From Carboxydothermus islandicus (GTDB lineage: Bacteria > Bacillota > Z-2901 > Carboxydothermales > Carboxydothermaceae): a stretch of DNA of 64,000 bases. The notes beneath the pieces were generated by a model. That model was not told the DNA's origin. It searched no databases and saw only the letters and a list, made by a program, of their open reading frames with translations. A program made the position numbers and the translations under genes. The stretch is taken from contig NZ_BDJL01000007.1 of NCBI RefSeq assembly GCF_001950325.1, positions 12,980-76,979 on the forward strand. The letters run 5' to 3'. Each line of letters opens with the position of its first letter. Position 1 is the stretch's first letter. This document shows positions 35,320 to 42,856 of the stretch, one piece after another.

Positions 35320-35980
35320 TTCTCCCCAACACCTTCATCATGATAAGGCTAAAGAAGATTAAACCTGCGCTTAAAAGCTGTTCTAAGCGAAAGGGGCCAA
35401 CCCAGAAGCTATCCATCCGAAAACCTTCCACAATAAACCTTCCTACCGAATACCAGAGAAGATATTTCAAAAAGATTTCGCCACTATATCTTTGTTTTTT
35501 ACGGGTTAGCCAGAGATATAAAAACACCCCCAGATCCCAGATGGATTCGTATAAAAAGGTGGGATGGCGCCAGGCACCGTCAATATACATAGCCCAGGGA
35601 AGATCGGTAGGATAGCCATAAGCTTCCTGGTTAAAATAATTCCCCCAGCGGCCAATTGCCTGCCCTAAAATTATGCTGGGAGCAAAAAGGTCCGCCAGTT
35701 GCCAAAAAGAATGCTTTTTTATCCGGGCGTAAACAACCCCCACCAGGATTGCCGCTAAAATACCACCGTGAAAGGCAAGCCCGCCATGCCAGATAGCCGG
35801 AATCTCGGCCGGATACTTGCTGTAATAATCCCAGTTCCAGAGGACGTACCAGATCCGGGCCCCAATCCACCCTATTGGAGCTCCGAGTAAAACCAAGTTG
35901 TAAATGTGATCCTCATGGATATTTTTCCGCTTGGCTTCTTTTAAAGCAAGATAAGTACCAATTAAAACACTTATCGCCAT
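35303..35980 (-). CDS. lgt: Prolipoprotein diacylglyceryl transferase
   Basis: The ATG-initiated frame is 225 residues; family marks are HGGLAFHGGILAA near 64 and GQAIGRWGNYFNQEAYG near 104, with seven membrane spans. Homology-like sequence continues in frame upstream (ISPVALKIG then SLEIRWYGVL) but no ATG, GTG or TTG is present there. An ATT at 36061 has AAGGAG 10 nt upstream and would give about 252 residues, the family's normal length, overlapping the ccmH-like gene. The true start is therefore probably non-standard. It attaches lipid to lipoproteins such as the rhodanese two genes downstream. Confidence 0.93.
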   Translation of the reverse strand: MAISVLIGTYLALKEAKRKNIHEDHIYNLVLLGAPIGWIGARIWYVLWNWDYYSKYPAEIPAIWHGGLAFHGGILAAILVGVVYARIKKHSFWQLADLFAPSIILGQAIGRWGNYFNQEAYGYPTDLPWAMYIDGAWRHPTFLYESIWDLGVFLYLWLTRKKQRYSGEIFLKYLLWYSVGRFIVEGFRMDSFWVGPFRLEQLLSAGLIFFSLIMMKVLGRNEGEN

Positions 35981-36053
35981 CAGAACTCCGTACCAGCGAA
36001 TTTCCAGCGAGCCAATCTTTAAAGCAACTGGAGAAATGCCAATTGTTAGCCAC

Positions 36054-36515
36054 TTATAAATATTTCTTCAGCTCCTTTTCCACTTCCATACTAAGGTCAT
36101 CGTCCACCGGCAGCTCTTTTTTCTCCTCCACCTTTTCTTCCTTCCGGCGTTTTCTGACCACGGTGTAAACTAATACACCGCCGGCAACTATTGCAATTGC
36201 AGGCATAATCCAAACTGCCGCAAATACACCCGTTTTGGGGGGCTCCGCTAAAATTTTGGTACCGTAAAGGTTTGTGTAGTAATTTATAATTTCCTGTTTG
36301 GTTTTTCCCTGTTCCAGCATTTCTTTGATTTGATTCCGCATTTCTTCAGCGGAATCAGCAGGGCAGTCAGCAAGGTTCATACCACAAAAGTCCGGAGCCC
36401 AAAAACTATGAATTACATCATTTAAAACGTCTTGGTTTACTTCTCCCAGGGTTGGAAAACCACTCAACACCAGTAAAATTACTGCTGTCAAGATGACAAT
36501 CGTTTTTAAAGGCAA
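36054..36515 (-). CDS. CcmH-like cytochrome c biogenesis protein
   Basis: 153 residues: signal peptide (6-24), a CcmH-type helical domain with FCGMNLADCP near 43, EMRNQIKEMLEQGKTKQEII near 59 and NLYGTKILAEPP, then a membrane helix (about 101-120) and a charged tail. Normal CcmH has CxxC; here the cysteines are five residues apart. It probably handles apocytochrome or thiol reduction outside the membrane. Next to thiol/selenium genes rather than other ccm genes. Confidence 0.75.
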   Translation of the reverse strand: MPLKTIVILTAVILLVLSGFPTLGEVNQDVLNDVIHSFWAPDFCGMNLADCPADSAEEMRNQIKEMLEQGKTKQEIINYYTNLYGTKILAEPPKTGVFAAVWIMPAIAIVAGGVLVYTVVRKRRKEEKVEEKKELPVDDDLSMEVEKELKKYL

Positions 36516-36537
36516 GATAATACCCCCCTAAAAAATA

Positions 36538-36825
36538 TTAAGCAAGATCAAGGCCATCAACCTCTAAGCGTTGAAACATCCACTTGCCTTCAAGGTAGAT
36601 TTTAACCGGATCTTTAACCGCTATTGTATTTTTCGGCACATAAACCTTAATTCCTTCTACTTCATAAAGATTAAAAAATCTTTCATCCTGCGGTTTTCCC
36701 ACAAACACGGTGGGTAGTTGCTGTACCGGGCATCACCCACCTCCGTAGGCCATAAACTCAATTCTAATGGTGTCATCTTTTCCTTCCAGGTATTTTTTAG
36801 CTTCCTCGGTAAATGTTATATTCAT
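36538..36825 (-). CDS. HesB-like CC/Se-motif selenoprotein (in-frame UGA)
   Basis: Reading from ATG 36825 gives 95 residues with TGA at 36735-36733 as codon 31, in GGG-UGA-CPV. The layout, an N-terminal IRIEFMAYGGG strand, the U-C pair and a C-terminal beta region with VEGIKVYVPKN, fits the HesB-like CC/Se family of known bacterial selenoproteins. AGGGAG precedes the ATG and a SECIS-like hairpin lies downstream. First gene of a five-gene operon with its own promoter. Function of the family is unknown; redox or metal binding by Sec-Cys is likely. Confidence 0.85.
36698..36714 (-). promoter_or_regulatory. SECIS-like hairpin of the HesB-like gene
   Basis: CCCAC/GTGGG over loop CGTGTTT. The loop begins 24 nt after the UGA and has G in its second position. 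Confidence 0.65.
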
Positions 36826-36852
36826 CTCCGCATCTCCCTTTCTTTAAGTCTC

Positions 36853-36881
36853 TTTATAACTTATAACATATCTAAGTTTAA
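36853..36881 (-). promoter_or_regulatory. Promoter of the selenoprotein operon
   Basis: Minus-strand TTAAAC (36881-36876), 17-nt spacer, TATAAA (36858-36853), 28 nt before the ATG. Confidence 0.6.
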
Positions 36882-36930
36882 CGGGGGGTATTCAATCTTG
36901 TTATACCTATAAATTATTTTAAATTATTTT

Positions 36931-36956
36931 AAGGGGCACCCGCGGGGGTGCCCCTT
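36931..36956 (-). terminator. Terminator of the peptide/thioredoxin operon
   Basis: AAGGGGCACCC/GGGTGCCCCTT, 11 bp with a 4-nt loop, just after the thioredoxin reductase fusion gene. Confidence 0.82.
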
Positions 36957-36972
36957 TTCAATAATACTAAAT

Positions 36973-38253
36973 TTACTTTTTACTGGCAAGATATCTCTCC
37001 ACATTCACCGCCGCAATTACCCCATCCGCCGCAGCGGTTACCGCCTGCCGTACTGACTTCTGCCGTAAATCTCCTGCCGCAAAAACTCCCGGTATATTGG
37101 TCCGCATTTCTTCATCGGTAATAATATAACCCCATTCGTTCATCTCTACCTGTCCGGCAAACAAATTGGTTTTAGGTTGAGTTCCGATGTAAACAAACAC
37201 CCCATCGGTAGGCACGGTAGAAAGTTCTTTGGTTTTCAGATTTTCAATCACCACGCCGGTTACATGTTTATCCCCAACAACCTTACGTACTTCCGAATCC
37301 CAGATAACTTTTATTTTGGGATTGGCAAAAGCTTCTTCCTGGGCAACTTTGGAAGCCTGGAAGTGGTCAAACTGATGAATAATTGTAACTTCGGTGGCAA
37401 AACGGGTCAAAAATACCGCTTCTTCTACCGCCGAGTTGCCACCGCCAACCACAACCACCTTCATGCCCTGGTACATAGCCCCGTCACAGGTAGCACAGTA
37501 GTGAACGCCGCGGCCCCGGAAAAGGTCTTCCCCTTCCGCCGGAAGTTTTCTCGGTTCCGCTCCGGTGGCTAAAATGATGGCCGGAGCTTCATAAATTTTA
37601 TCTTCAGTCACTACTCTCTTAACATCACCGGTTAATTCTACTTTCAGTACTTCTTTTAAATCATCAACCTCTGCACCAAAAGACAAGGCTTGATTCAGCA
37701 TATTTTGAGTAAGTTCCTTACCTCTGACCGTTCCGGAAGTTCCGGGATAGTTGGCAATATGGTATGTGGTAGCCGCCTGGCCTCCGGGAACACTTTCATC
37801 CACCACAATGGTTCTTAACTTGGCCCGGGCAGTATACAGGGCAGCACTTAAACCGGCCGGACCTCCCCCAAGAACAATAACATCATATTTAACCGTTTCC
37901 GGAACTTCCGGCAAAAGTTTCTGGCCAAAGGCTTTTTCCATGGCTTCCCTTAGCTGACGCTTGGAGATATACCCGGTAAGCCGCTCACCCACTTCCTGGC
38001 CGTTAACATAAAACAGGACAGTGGGGCTACCCTTCACTCCCAGCTTTTCAGCCAAAGGTCGGTTTTGTTGCCGGTAAATTTTAACAAACTTAAACTTATC
38101 CCCGTACTGGTGAGCAAGCTTTTCATAAGCCGGCGCTAAGGCCTCGCAGGGCGGACAATCTTCGGAATAAAAATCCACAATTACCGGAACATCACTTTTT
38201 AAAACCACTTCGTCAAACTGTTCTTGACTTAAATATATAACTTTTTCGCTCAT
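36973..38253 (-). CDS. Thioredoxin-thioredoxin reductase fusion
   Basis: 426 residues. N-terminal thioredoxin domain (1-110) with active site DCPPCEA near 32 instead of WCGPC, then a thioredoxin reductase with FAD motif GGGPAGLSAALYTARA near 129, redox pair CATC near 256, NADPH motif GGGNSAVEEA near 272 and a final FAAGDLRQKSVRQAVTAAADG. It can pass NADPH electrons to its own or a partner thioredoxin. Last gene of the Cys-peptide operon, where a stand-alone thioredoxin is also encoded. Confidence 0.93.
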   Translation of the reverse strand: MSEKVIYLSQEQFDEVVLKSDVPVIVDFYSEDCPPCEALAPAYEKLAHQYGDKFKFVKIYRQQNRPLAEKLGVKGSPTVLFYVNGQEVGERLTGYISKRQLREAMEKAFGQKLLPEVPETVKYDVIVLGGGPAGLSAALYTARAKLRTIVVDESVPGGQAATTYHIANYPGTSGTVRGKELTQNMLNQALSFGAEVDDLKEVLKVELTGDVKRVVTEDKIYEAPAIILATGAEPRKLPAEGEDLFRGRGVHYCATCDGAMYQGMKVVVVGGGNSAVEEAVFLTRFATEVTIIHQFDHFQASKVAQEEAFANPKIKVIWDSEVRKVVGDKHVTGVVIENLKTKELSTVPTDGVFVYIGTQPKTNLFAGQVEMNEWGYIITDEEMRTNIPGVFAAGDLRQKSVRQAVTAAADGVIAAVNVERYLASKK

Positions 38254-38280
38254 TTTCCTCTCCCCCTTGAGTTAAAATTT

Positions 38281-38424
38281 TTAAAGCTTTTGCTTTATTT
38301 TTTCCAGGGTTTCGCAGTCCGGACATCCACTTGCTGCTCCCCCGGATTTACACGTATCTAAACAATGGTCAATAGCTTTTAATAAAACTTCTCTTTCTTC
38401 CGGTGTTAAAATTAACTCGGTCAT
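38281..38424 (-). CDS. Small Cys-containing protein
   Basis: 47 residues, ATG after AAGGGGGTAATT. It has an acidic helix (LTPEEREVLLKAIDHCLD) and then four cysteines including CKSGG and CPDC. I do not recognise the family. It lies 27 nt before the thioredoxin reductase fusion gene and probably joins that redox system, perhaps as a zinc-binding or disulfide partner. Confidence 0.6.
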   Translation of the reverse strand: MTELILTPEEREVLLKAIDHCLDTCKSGGAASGCPDCETLEKIKQKL

Positions 38425-38475
38425 TTAATTACCCCCTTATACGATTTTTTCTTATTTTTCCCGAAAATTTATCAA

Positions 38476-39168
38476 TCATCCGGGGTAAAAGGGGCATTTT
38501 TCCTTTAAGCACTCTTTATTACGACGGCTAAACATACATTTAGGTGCGGTTAGCGGAAACCTTATTCCCGTAAGCTGTTCTAAGATTTTAGCTCCGTTTA
38601 TTAAGCTTAAATAAGAAGTCCTTTTGCAGCATCTTGGGCCACCGATAGCGCCGATTTTTTCCAGGATTTTACCGGTAGCCCGGTTAGCATCCCCCCATCT
38701 TTCCCGGGACAACGGAGTATTACCAAAAATTATCGAAAAGGCAATTCCTGCACCCAGAGCTGCACTGCAGGCCCCCCAGAGCCCACAACTACCGCCGACT
38801 AACTGTTTAGCCCGCACCACCGCATCCCGAATGGCTTTGGGATTTTTTTGCCCGGTAATATTCTGATAAGCGGCAATTAAACTTGCTGCAGTTAAAGCAT
38901 GGTGTTCTGGACCATGCAGGGGAAAACCCGGCACCTGGGTAAGATAATCAAAGATATCCACCGGGTTTTGCCAATCGGTGTTTTGACAAAAATTTATGAT
39001 AGTCTTTAAATGTTCCCCCCGGTGGCAGTCACTGCAAACAAAATGTCCTTGACTGCACCCGGCCTGACTTAATTCTTTTTTTCCGCAGATGGTGCAGGTT
39101 TTCTCCTCCGGTTCCTCCTGGTAGGTAATCTCGGCACCGCAAATCAAACAGCCTTCGGTATACGCCAT
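38476..39168 (-). CDS. DUF5714 family cysteine-rich protein
   Basis: 230 residues with zinc-type pairs CLICG (7-11) and CTICG near 25, CSDCHRGEHL near 46, then GGSCGLWGACS near 125, GGPRCC near 182 and a Cys tail (CLKEKCPF). The same motif order is in the UGA-containing gene at 16916-17674; this copy has no in-frame UGA. Follows the radical SAM gene by 2 nt, so it is part of the peptide pathway. The central helices look Ala/Gly-rich. Activity unknown. Confidence 0.85.
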   Translation of the reverse strand: MAYTEGCLICGAEITYQEEPEEKTCTICGKKELSQAGCSQGHFVCSDCHRGEHLKTIINFCQNTDWQNPVDIFDYLTQVPGFPLHGPEHHALTAASLIAAYQNITGQKNPKAIRDAVVRAKQLVGGSCGLWGACSAALGAGIAFSIIFGNTPLSRERWGDANRATGKILEKIGAIGGPRCCKRTSYLSLINGAKILEQLTGIRFPLTAPKCMFSRRNKECLKEKCPFYPG

Positions 39169-39170
39169 AT

Positions 39171-40529
39171 TTAGTTCTCTCCTAAAGCTTTAATTTCTTT
39201 GCTGTAGTAATTTACTCCGATTTCCCAGAGCTCGCGAATTGGCCGGCAGTCCGGGGCTAAAACGGTTTTTTCCCGGTTGTAAGCAACGGTACCACAACCG
39301 CCCCCACACAAAAGGGCCACTTCGCATTCCCGGCATTTTGGGATAGTCAAAATTGATCGCTCTTGCCAGGGTTTGATTTTTTCTTCATCAAGGCGAACTT
39401 CCGGATAAAAGGTTCCTACCATGAACTCTTCCCGGCCTACATTGGCGGTGCAACCGTAAATCTTTCCCTGATAGTCAAAAGCCCACTCCTTTTTAAATGC
39501 CGGGCAGTTATCGTAAGTGGGAAAGGGCATCTCCCCGTTGTCCACCAAATACTTTACTCCTTTAAATTCCGGCAAGTGGAATTTTTGCAAAATCGGATAT
39601 TGTTTAGAAAGCCTGGCATATTCTGCCCAGAGAGATAGGCGGTCATACAAGTTTTGACTCTGGTCCTGGCATTCGAACAGCTCGTAATTTCTTCCTATCT
39701 GGGTTTTAAACTTACTTTTGGGTAAATCCAAAAAGCCGTTTTCATCAAGAAGCTTAGCCAGTTCAACCAGGGTTATAAGATTGCTTTTATCCACTACAGC
39801 CCGCAGATTTATAGGAATCCCTGCTTCTTTTAAAAGAAGCATCCCCTCAAAAATCCGGTCAAAGGTTTTACCGCCACCTTTGGTAACCCGCCGCTGATCG
39901 TGAACTTCCGGTGGCCCGTCAACGGTAATTTGCACTTCTTTAATTACGCCCTTTATTAAAATTGGCATGTACTCCTTAAGGGCATAACCGTTGGTAACTA
40001 TTGAAACTTCATACCCGTTAATTTTCGCTTGATAGAGAAAATAAGCTATAACTTCTTTTTGGTATTCCGAAGCAATTAACGGTTCACCGCCAAATAAAGT
40101 TAAAAACGGCTTTTCCGGCTCGTTTTTAAAATTTTGCTTTACGTAATTAAAAAAGGCATCCAAAACCTCTTTGGTTGGTAAATCTTTTTTATCTTTAATC
40201 CCCTGCTGAAAACAGTAACTGCACGCTAAATTACAGTTGTAAGTTGGTACAAAAAAAATCTGGGTAGGGGAGGTATTGTTTATCTCCAAAAATTCTTTAA
40301 AGGTTTCGGTTAATTTTTTCTCTTCTTCCTCTTTATCCTCATATAGATAACCTCTTTCCCGGAGGTAAGCGGTAAATTGCCAGTCAAAATTTTTAGAGGA
40401 GCTTTTTCTTAGCTCCTCTAAGATTTGGTAATCGCTTTCTTCCAGCAAATCCACCGCTCCGGAAAGAGGATTTAAAAGCAAGTAACTATCTTCAAAGGGT
40501 AAAATCAAGTTATATTTACTAAAGTACAT
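39171..40529 (-). CDS. Radical SAM/SPASM peptide maturase
   Basis: 452 residues. An N-terminal region of about 90 residues (YFSKYNLILPF, ESDYQILEEL) resembles peptide-binding heads of RiPP enzymes. The radical SAM cluster is C99xxxC103xxC106, and a C-terminal SPASM domain has CPAF, CTAN, CRECEVALLCGGGCG and CRPI for auxiliary clusters. Such enzymes form thioether or C-C links on short peptides. ATG at 40529 follows AGAGGAGAG; a longer frame would run through the precursor gene. It begins 26 nt after a 34-residue Cys-rich peptide gene, the probable substrate. Confidence 0.9.
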   Translation of the reverse strand: MYFSKYNLILPFEDSYLLLNPLSGAVDLLEESDYQILEELRKSSSKNFDWQFTAYLRERGYLYEDKEEEEKKLTETFKEFLEINNTSPTQIFFVPTYNCNLACSYCFQQGIKDKKDLPTKEVLDAFFNYVKQNFKNEPEKPFLTLFGGEPLIASEYQKEVIAYFLYQAKINGYEVSIVTNGYALKEYMPILIKGVIKEVQITVDGPPEVHDQRRVTKGGGKTFDRIFEGMLLLKEAGIPINLRAVVDKSNLITLVELAKLLDENGFLDLPKSKFKTQIGRNYELFECQDQSQNLYDRLSLWAEYARLSKQYPILQKFHLPEFKGVKYLVDNGEMPFPTYDNCPAFKKEWAFDYQGKIYGCTANVGREEFMVGTFYPEVRLDEEKIKPWQERSILTIPKCRECEVALLCGGGCGTVAYNREKTVLAPDCRPIRELWEIGVNYYSKEIKALGEN

Positions 40530-40555
40530 ATTCTCTCCTCTTTTCCGGGTGAAAA

Positions 40556-40660
40556 TTAGTCGTGGCAGCCTGCAACCACCTTGGAGGTCTTGGAGCAGCA
40601 CTGAGCGCAACCAAGGTTGTAATCACACTTTGCAGTTTGTTTTCTGGTAATAGCTTTCAT
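40556..40660 (-). CDS. Cys-rich RiPP precursor peptide candidate
   Basis: 34 residues with a short Lys/Arg-rich leader (MKAITRKQTAK) and a core with five cysteines at 12, 18, 21, 22 and 32, including GCAQCCSKTS. The start is supported by AAGGAGGTG 6 nt before the ATG, the strongest ribosome site in this operon. It lies between a methyltransferase (4 nt away) and the radical SAM/SPASM gene (26 nt). The shape resembles SCIFF-type radical SAM substrates but has one Cys fewer and little similarity otherwise. Substrate role is inferred from position. Confidence 0.78.
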   Translation of the reverse strand: MKAITRKQTAKCDYNLGCAQCCSKTSKVVAGCHD

Positions 40661-40664
40661 GATT

Positions 40665-41288
40665 TCACCTCCTTTTCTTGGTACCTTTAATGGTAAGACT
40701 GGCAAAAGGATAGCCGTTTTTTTCGTATTCTCTTCTTTTTAAAATCTCCAGAGTAAACCCGGCGTCGATAATGTAGCGTAAGTACTTCGACTCTTCTTCT
40801 GCTCCGGCAAAACACTGGGCCCAGAGTTCCTCGTTGTTTTTTATTTCCGGTGGAAGTTCCACCAGACTAACCGGGTCGGATACAACAAAATAGCCGTCTT
40901 CCTTTAAAACCCGGTAAATTTCCCGGTAGACTTTTAACTTATCCCGGGCATGATTTAAAGCACAGTTGGAAATCACCACATCAAAGCTTTCCCCAACAAA
41001 AGGTAAGTTTTCTATTTCACCTTTGATAAAAACAACGTTTTTAACTCCCTGTTCCCGGGCTTTTTTTTGCCCCTTTTCTAAAAGTTTTTCGGTAATATCA
41101 AGGCCAACGGCAATTCCCGGAGCAACGATTTGGGCAGCTCTAATTGTTTCTCCCCCATTGCCGCATCCCAGGTCCAGTACTATCATGCCCGGTTTTAAAC
41201 TTCCCATCGCTATATTATTGCCGCAGGAAAGTCCTTCACCCGATTCCTTTTCGTAACGAGCTATAATCTTTTCTAACAAGGCAATCAC
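40665..41288 (-). CDS. ArsM-like class I SAM methyltransferase
   Basis: 207 residues. SAM motif I is VLDLGCGNGGETIRAA at 37-52, with VGLDITEKLLEKG near 61. Three cysteines, C22 (LSCGNN), C109 (ISNCALNHA) and C159 (WAQCFAGA), stand in the surroundings where ArsM arsenite methyltransferases keep their As-binding cysteines. GTG start directly abuts the ferredoxin stop. It could methylate a metalloid or thiol, or the neighbouring Cys peptide. The fold is clear; the substrate is not. Confidence 0.82.
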   Translation of the reverse strand: MIALLEKIIARYEKESGEGLSCGNNIAMGSLKPGMIVLDLGCGNGGETIRAAQIVAPGIAVGLDITEKLLEKGQKKAREQGVKNVVFIKGEIENLPFVGESFDVVISNCALNHARDKLKVYREIYRVLKEDGYFVVSDPVSLVELPPEIKNNEELWAQCFAGAEEESKYLRYIIDAGFTLEILKRREYEKNGYPFASLTIKGTKKRR

Positions 41289-41480
41289 CTAATTGGTAAG
41301 CTCAATTGCGTTATACGGACAAAACTTGCGGCAGTATCCACAACCCTGACAGGAAGGGGCGATATAGTACTCATCATCTTCCTTAACTATAGCGTAAGCC
41401 GGACAATTCCTTTGGGGTTCGCAGACTTCACAGTTTTTGCACCGCTCGTAAATTATAACCGCTTGTTTTTTGGCAAACAC
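41289..41480 (-). CDS. Small two-cluster ferredoxin
   Basis: 63 residues. The second motif is a normal CQGCGYCRKFCP; the first is CKNCEVCEPQRNCP, with a longer last gap. It likely carries two [4Fe-4S] clusters and may reduce the radical SAM enzyme two genes downstream. Its stop abuts the start of the methyltransferase gene. Confidence 0.85.
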   Translation of the reverse strand: MFAKKQAVIIYERCKNCEVCEPQRNCPAYAIVKEDDEYYIAPSCQGCGYCRKFCPYNAIELTN

Positions 41481-41516
41481 CTTAGGACTCTCCCTTTTCT
41501 CAATTAAGCTGTTAAC

Positions 41517-41840
41517 CTACTTTTTTAACGCTTTTTCTATTTTCTCGCGAAAGACATTTTCCGGCTGATAACCGATAATGGTATCAAGCACCTTTCCATC
41601 TTTAAAAATCATTACCGTAGGAATGCTCATGATTCCAAGCGCAATAGCCGTTTCCCGGTTTTCATCAACATTTAGCTTGCCAACTTTAACCTGACCGAGA
41701 TAATCAATCGCCAGTCTTTCGATGATGGGGGCAATCATCCGGCACGGACCACACCACTCCGCCCAAAAATCCACCACTACCGGCATATCGGAATTTATCA
41801 CTTCATCTTCAAAATTGGCATCGGTAAACTTTAAAACCAT
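41517..41840 (-). CDS. trxA: Thioredoxin
   Basis: 107 residues with the classic WCGPC at about 30-34 and cis-Pro in SIPTVMIF near 75. ATG after GGAGGAG. Stand-alone thioredoxin in the Cys-peptide operon; the reductase is encoded as a fusion at the operon's end. Confidence 0.95.
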   Translation of the reverse strand: MVLKFTDANFEDEVINSDMPVVVDFWAEWCGPCRMIAPIIERLAIDYLGQVKVGKLNVDENRETAIALGIMSIPTVMIFKDGKVLDTIIGYQPENVFREKIEKALKK

Positions 41841-41855
41841 AACGATCTCCTCCTT

Positions 41856-42590
41856 TTATTCTTTTATCCCTATTATACCCCAGTGAGCTGCACTTACGTT
41901 CATCTTCTGCAGTAGCTTTAAGCCAGCTTTTTCAAGATAAGAAACTCCTTCCTCCACAGAAACTCTGTGGGCTACCGGAGGGCCAAATTCGGTTTCTTTC
42001 TTTTCCCAGTCAATAATTATTAGCTTACCTTGTTTTTTTATTTTTTTAGTCAATGCGGATAAAACCGCTTCTTTTTCCGCAAGCTCGTGCAGTACCATAG
42101 CTAAAAAAATTACATCAAACTCCGGAAACTCTTCCGGTAAACTTCCATCTCCGGGAACTAAAGCAGCTTTAACATTGGATAGTCCCGCTCTTAACACTTC
42201 CTCTTCCAGGTCTTTTAAAATTTCGGGGGAAATATCAACGGCATAAACCATCCCCGAGCTCCCGGTTCTTTTAGCAAGGGGTATGGTGAAATAACCTATT
42301 CCCGCACCGTAGTCCAAAATTATATCCCCCGGATTTACCGGAAGTTTTGCTACCGTTTCATCCGGTGGCAAAAGCATTTTCCTTTTTTCGTCTTTTAGCT
42401 TATGCCGATTTTTTGGATCAAAAACATGACTAGCCTGCTCTTCGGCAATAGCCTTTTTTAATTCAGCTATTTCGTCTTCTAATTCTTCTTTTTCGATAAT
42501 CATCTCCGGTTTTACCGAATGAGCGGGCCAGCGGGCCAAAAGATCCTGGTAACGTTTTTCCAATTCTTTTAATTTCGCTTTTTTATCCAT
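41856..42590 (-). CDS. Class I SAM methyltransferase with N-terminal coiled coil
   Basis: 244 residues. The first 65 form a charged coiled-coil-like helix, followed by HVFDPKNRHKLKDEKRKMLL and a SAM-binding domain with ILDYGAGIGYFTIPLA near 95, VDISPEILKDL near 120 and VIFLAMVLHEL near 158. It resembles UbiE/ArsM-like methyltransferases often found next to thioredoxin genes. Substrate unknown. Second gene of the operon. Confidence 0.85.
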   Translation of the reverse strand: MDKKAKLKELEKRYQDLLARWPAHSVKPEMIIEKEELEDEIAELKKAIAEEQASHVFDPKNRHKLKDEKRKMLLPPDETVAKLPVNPGDIILDYGAGIGYFTIPLAKRTGSSGMVYAVDISPEILKDLEEEVLRAGLSNVKAALVPGDGSLPEEFPEFDVIFLAMVLHELAEKEAVLSALTKKIKKQGKLIIIDWEKKETEFGPPVAHRVSVEEGVSYLEKAGLKLLQKMNVSAAHWGIIGIKE

Positions 42591-42626
42591 AATTTTTAGC
42601 CTCCCGGGCTAAACCGCTTATATTCC

Positions 42627-42830
42627 TCAGCCAAAAGAAGTACAGCCCGAACTTCCCGCACTCAAAGAACTACTACTTTGGCTTCCACCTATGATTCCAA
42701 ATCCCGTTAAAAGCTGTTTGACGCGGTTACTTTCACATTTTGGGCAAACTACTTTATCCCGTTCGTTTATGGAAGCCCAGGCGGTAAATCTCTCACCACA
42801 CTCTTCACAACGGAAGTCGTACCTTGGCAT
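42627..42830 (-). CDS. FmdB-type zinc-ribbon protein
   Basis: 67 residues. CEECGERF near 8 and CPKCES near 33 form the FmdB regulatory zinc ribbon; the tail is Ser/Gly-rich and ends with a lone Cys (SSGCTSFG). ATG follows GGAGGGAGG. First gene behind an exact consensus promoter. The family is annotated as regulatory but its role is unknown. Confidence 0.88.
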   Translation of the reverse strand: MPRYDFRCEECGERFTAWASINERDKVVCPKCESNRVKQLLTGFGIIGGSQSSSSLSAGSSGCTSFG

Positions 42831-42856
42831 TTTTAACCTCCCTCCGACACTTTACG

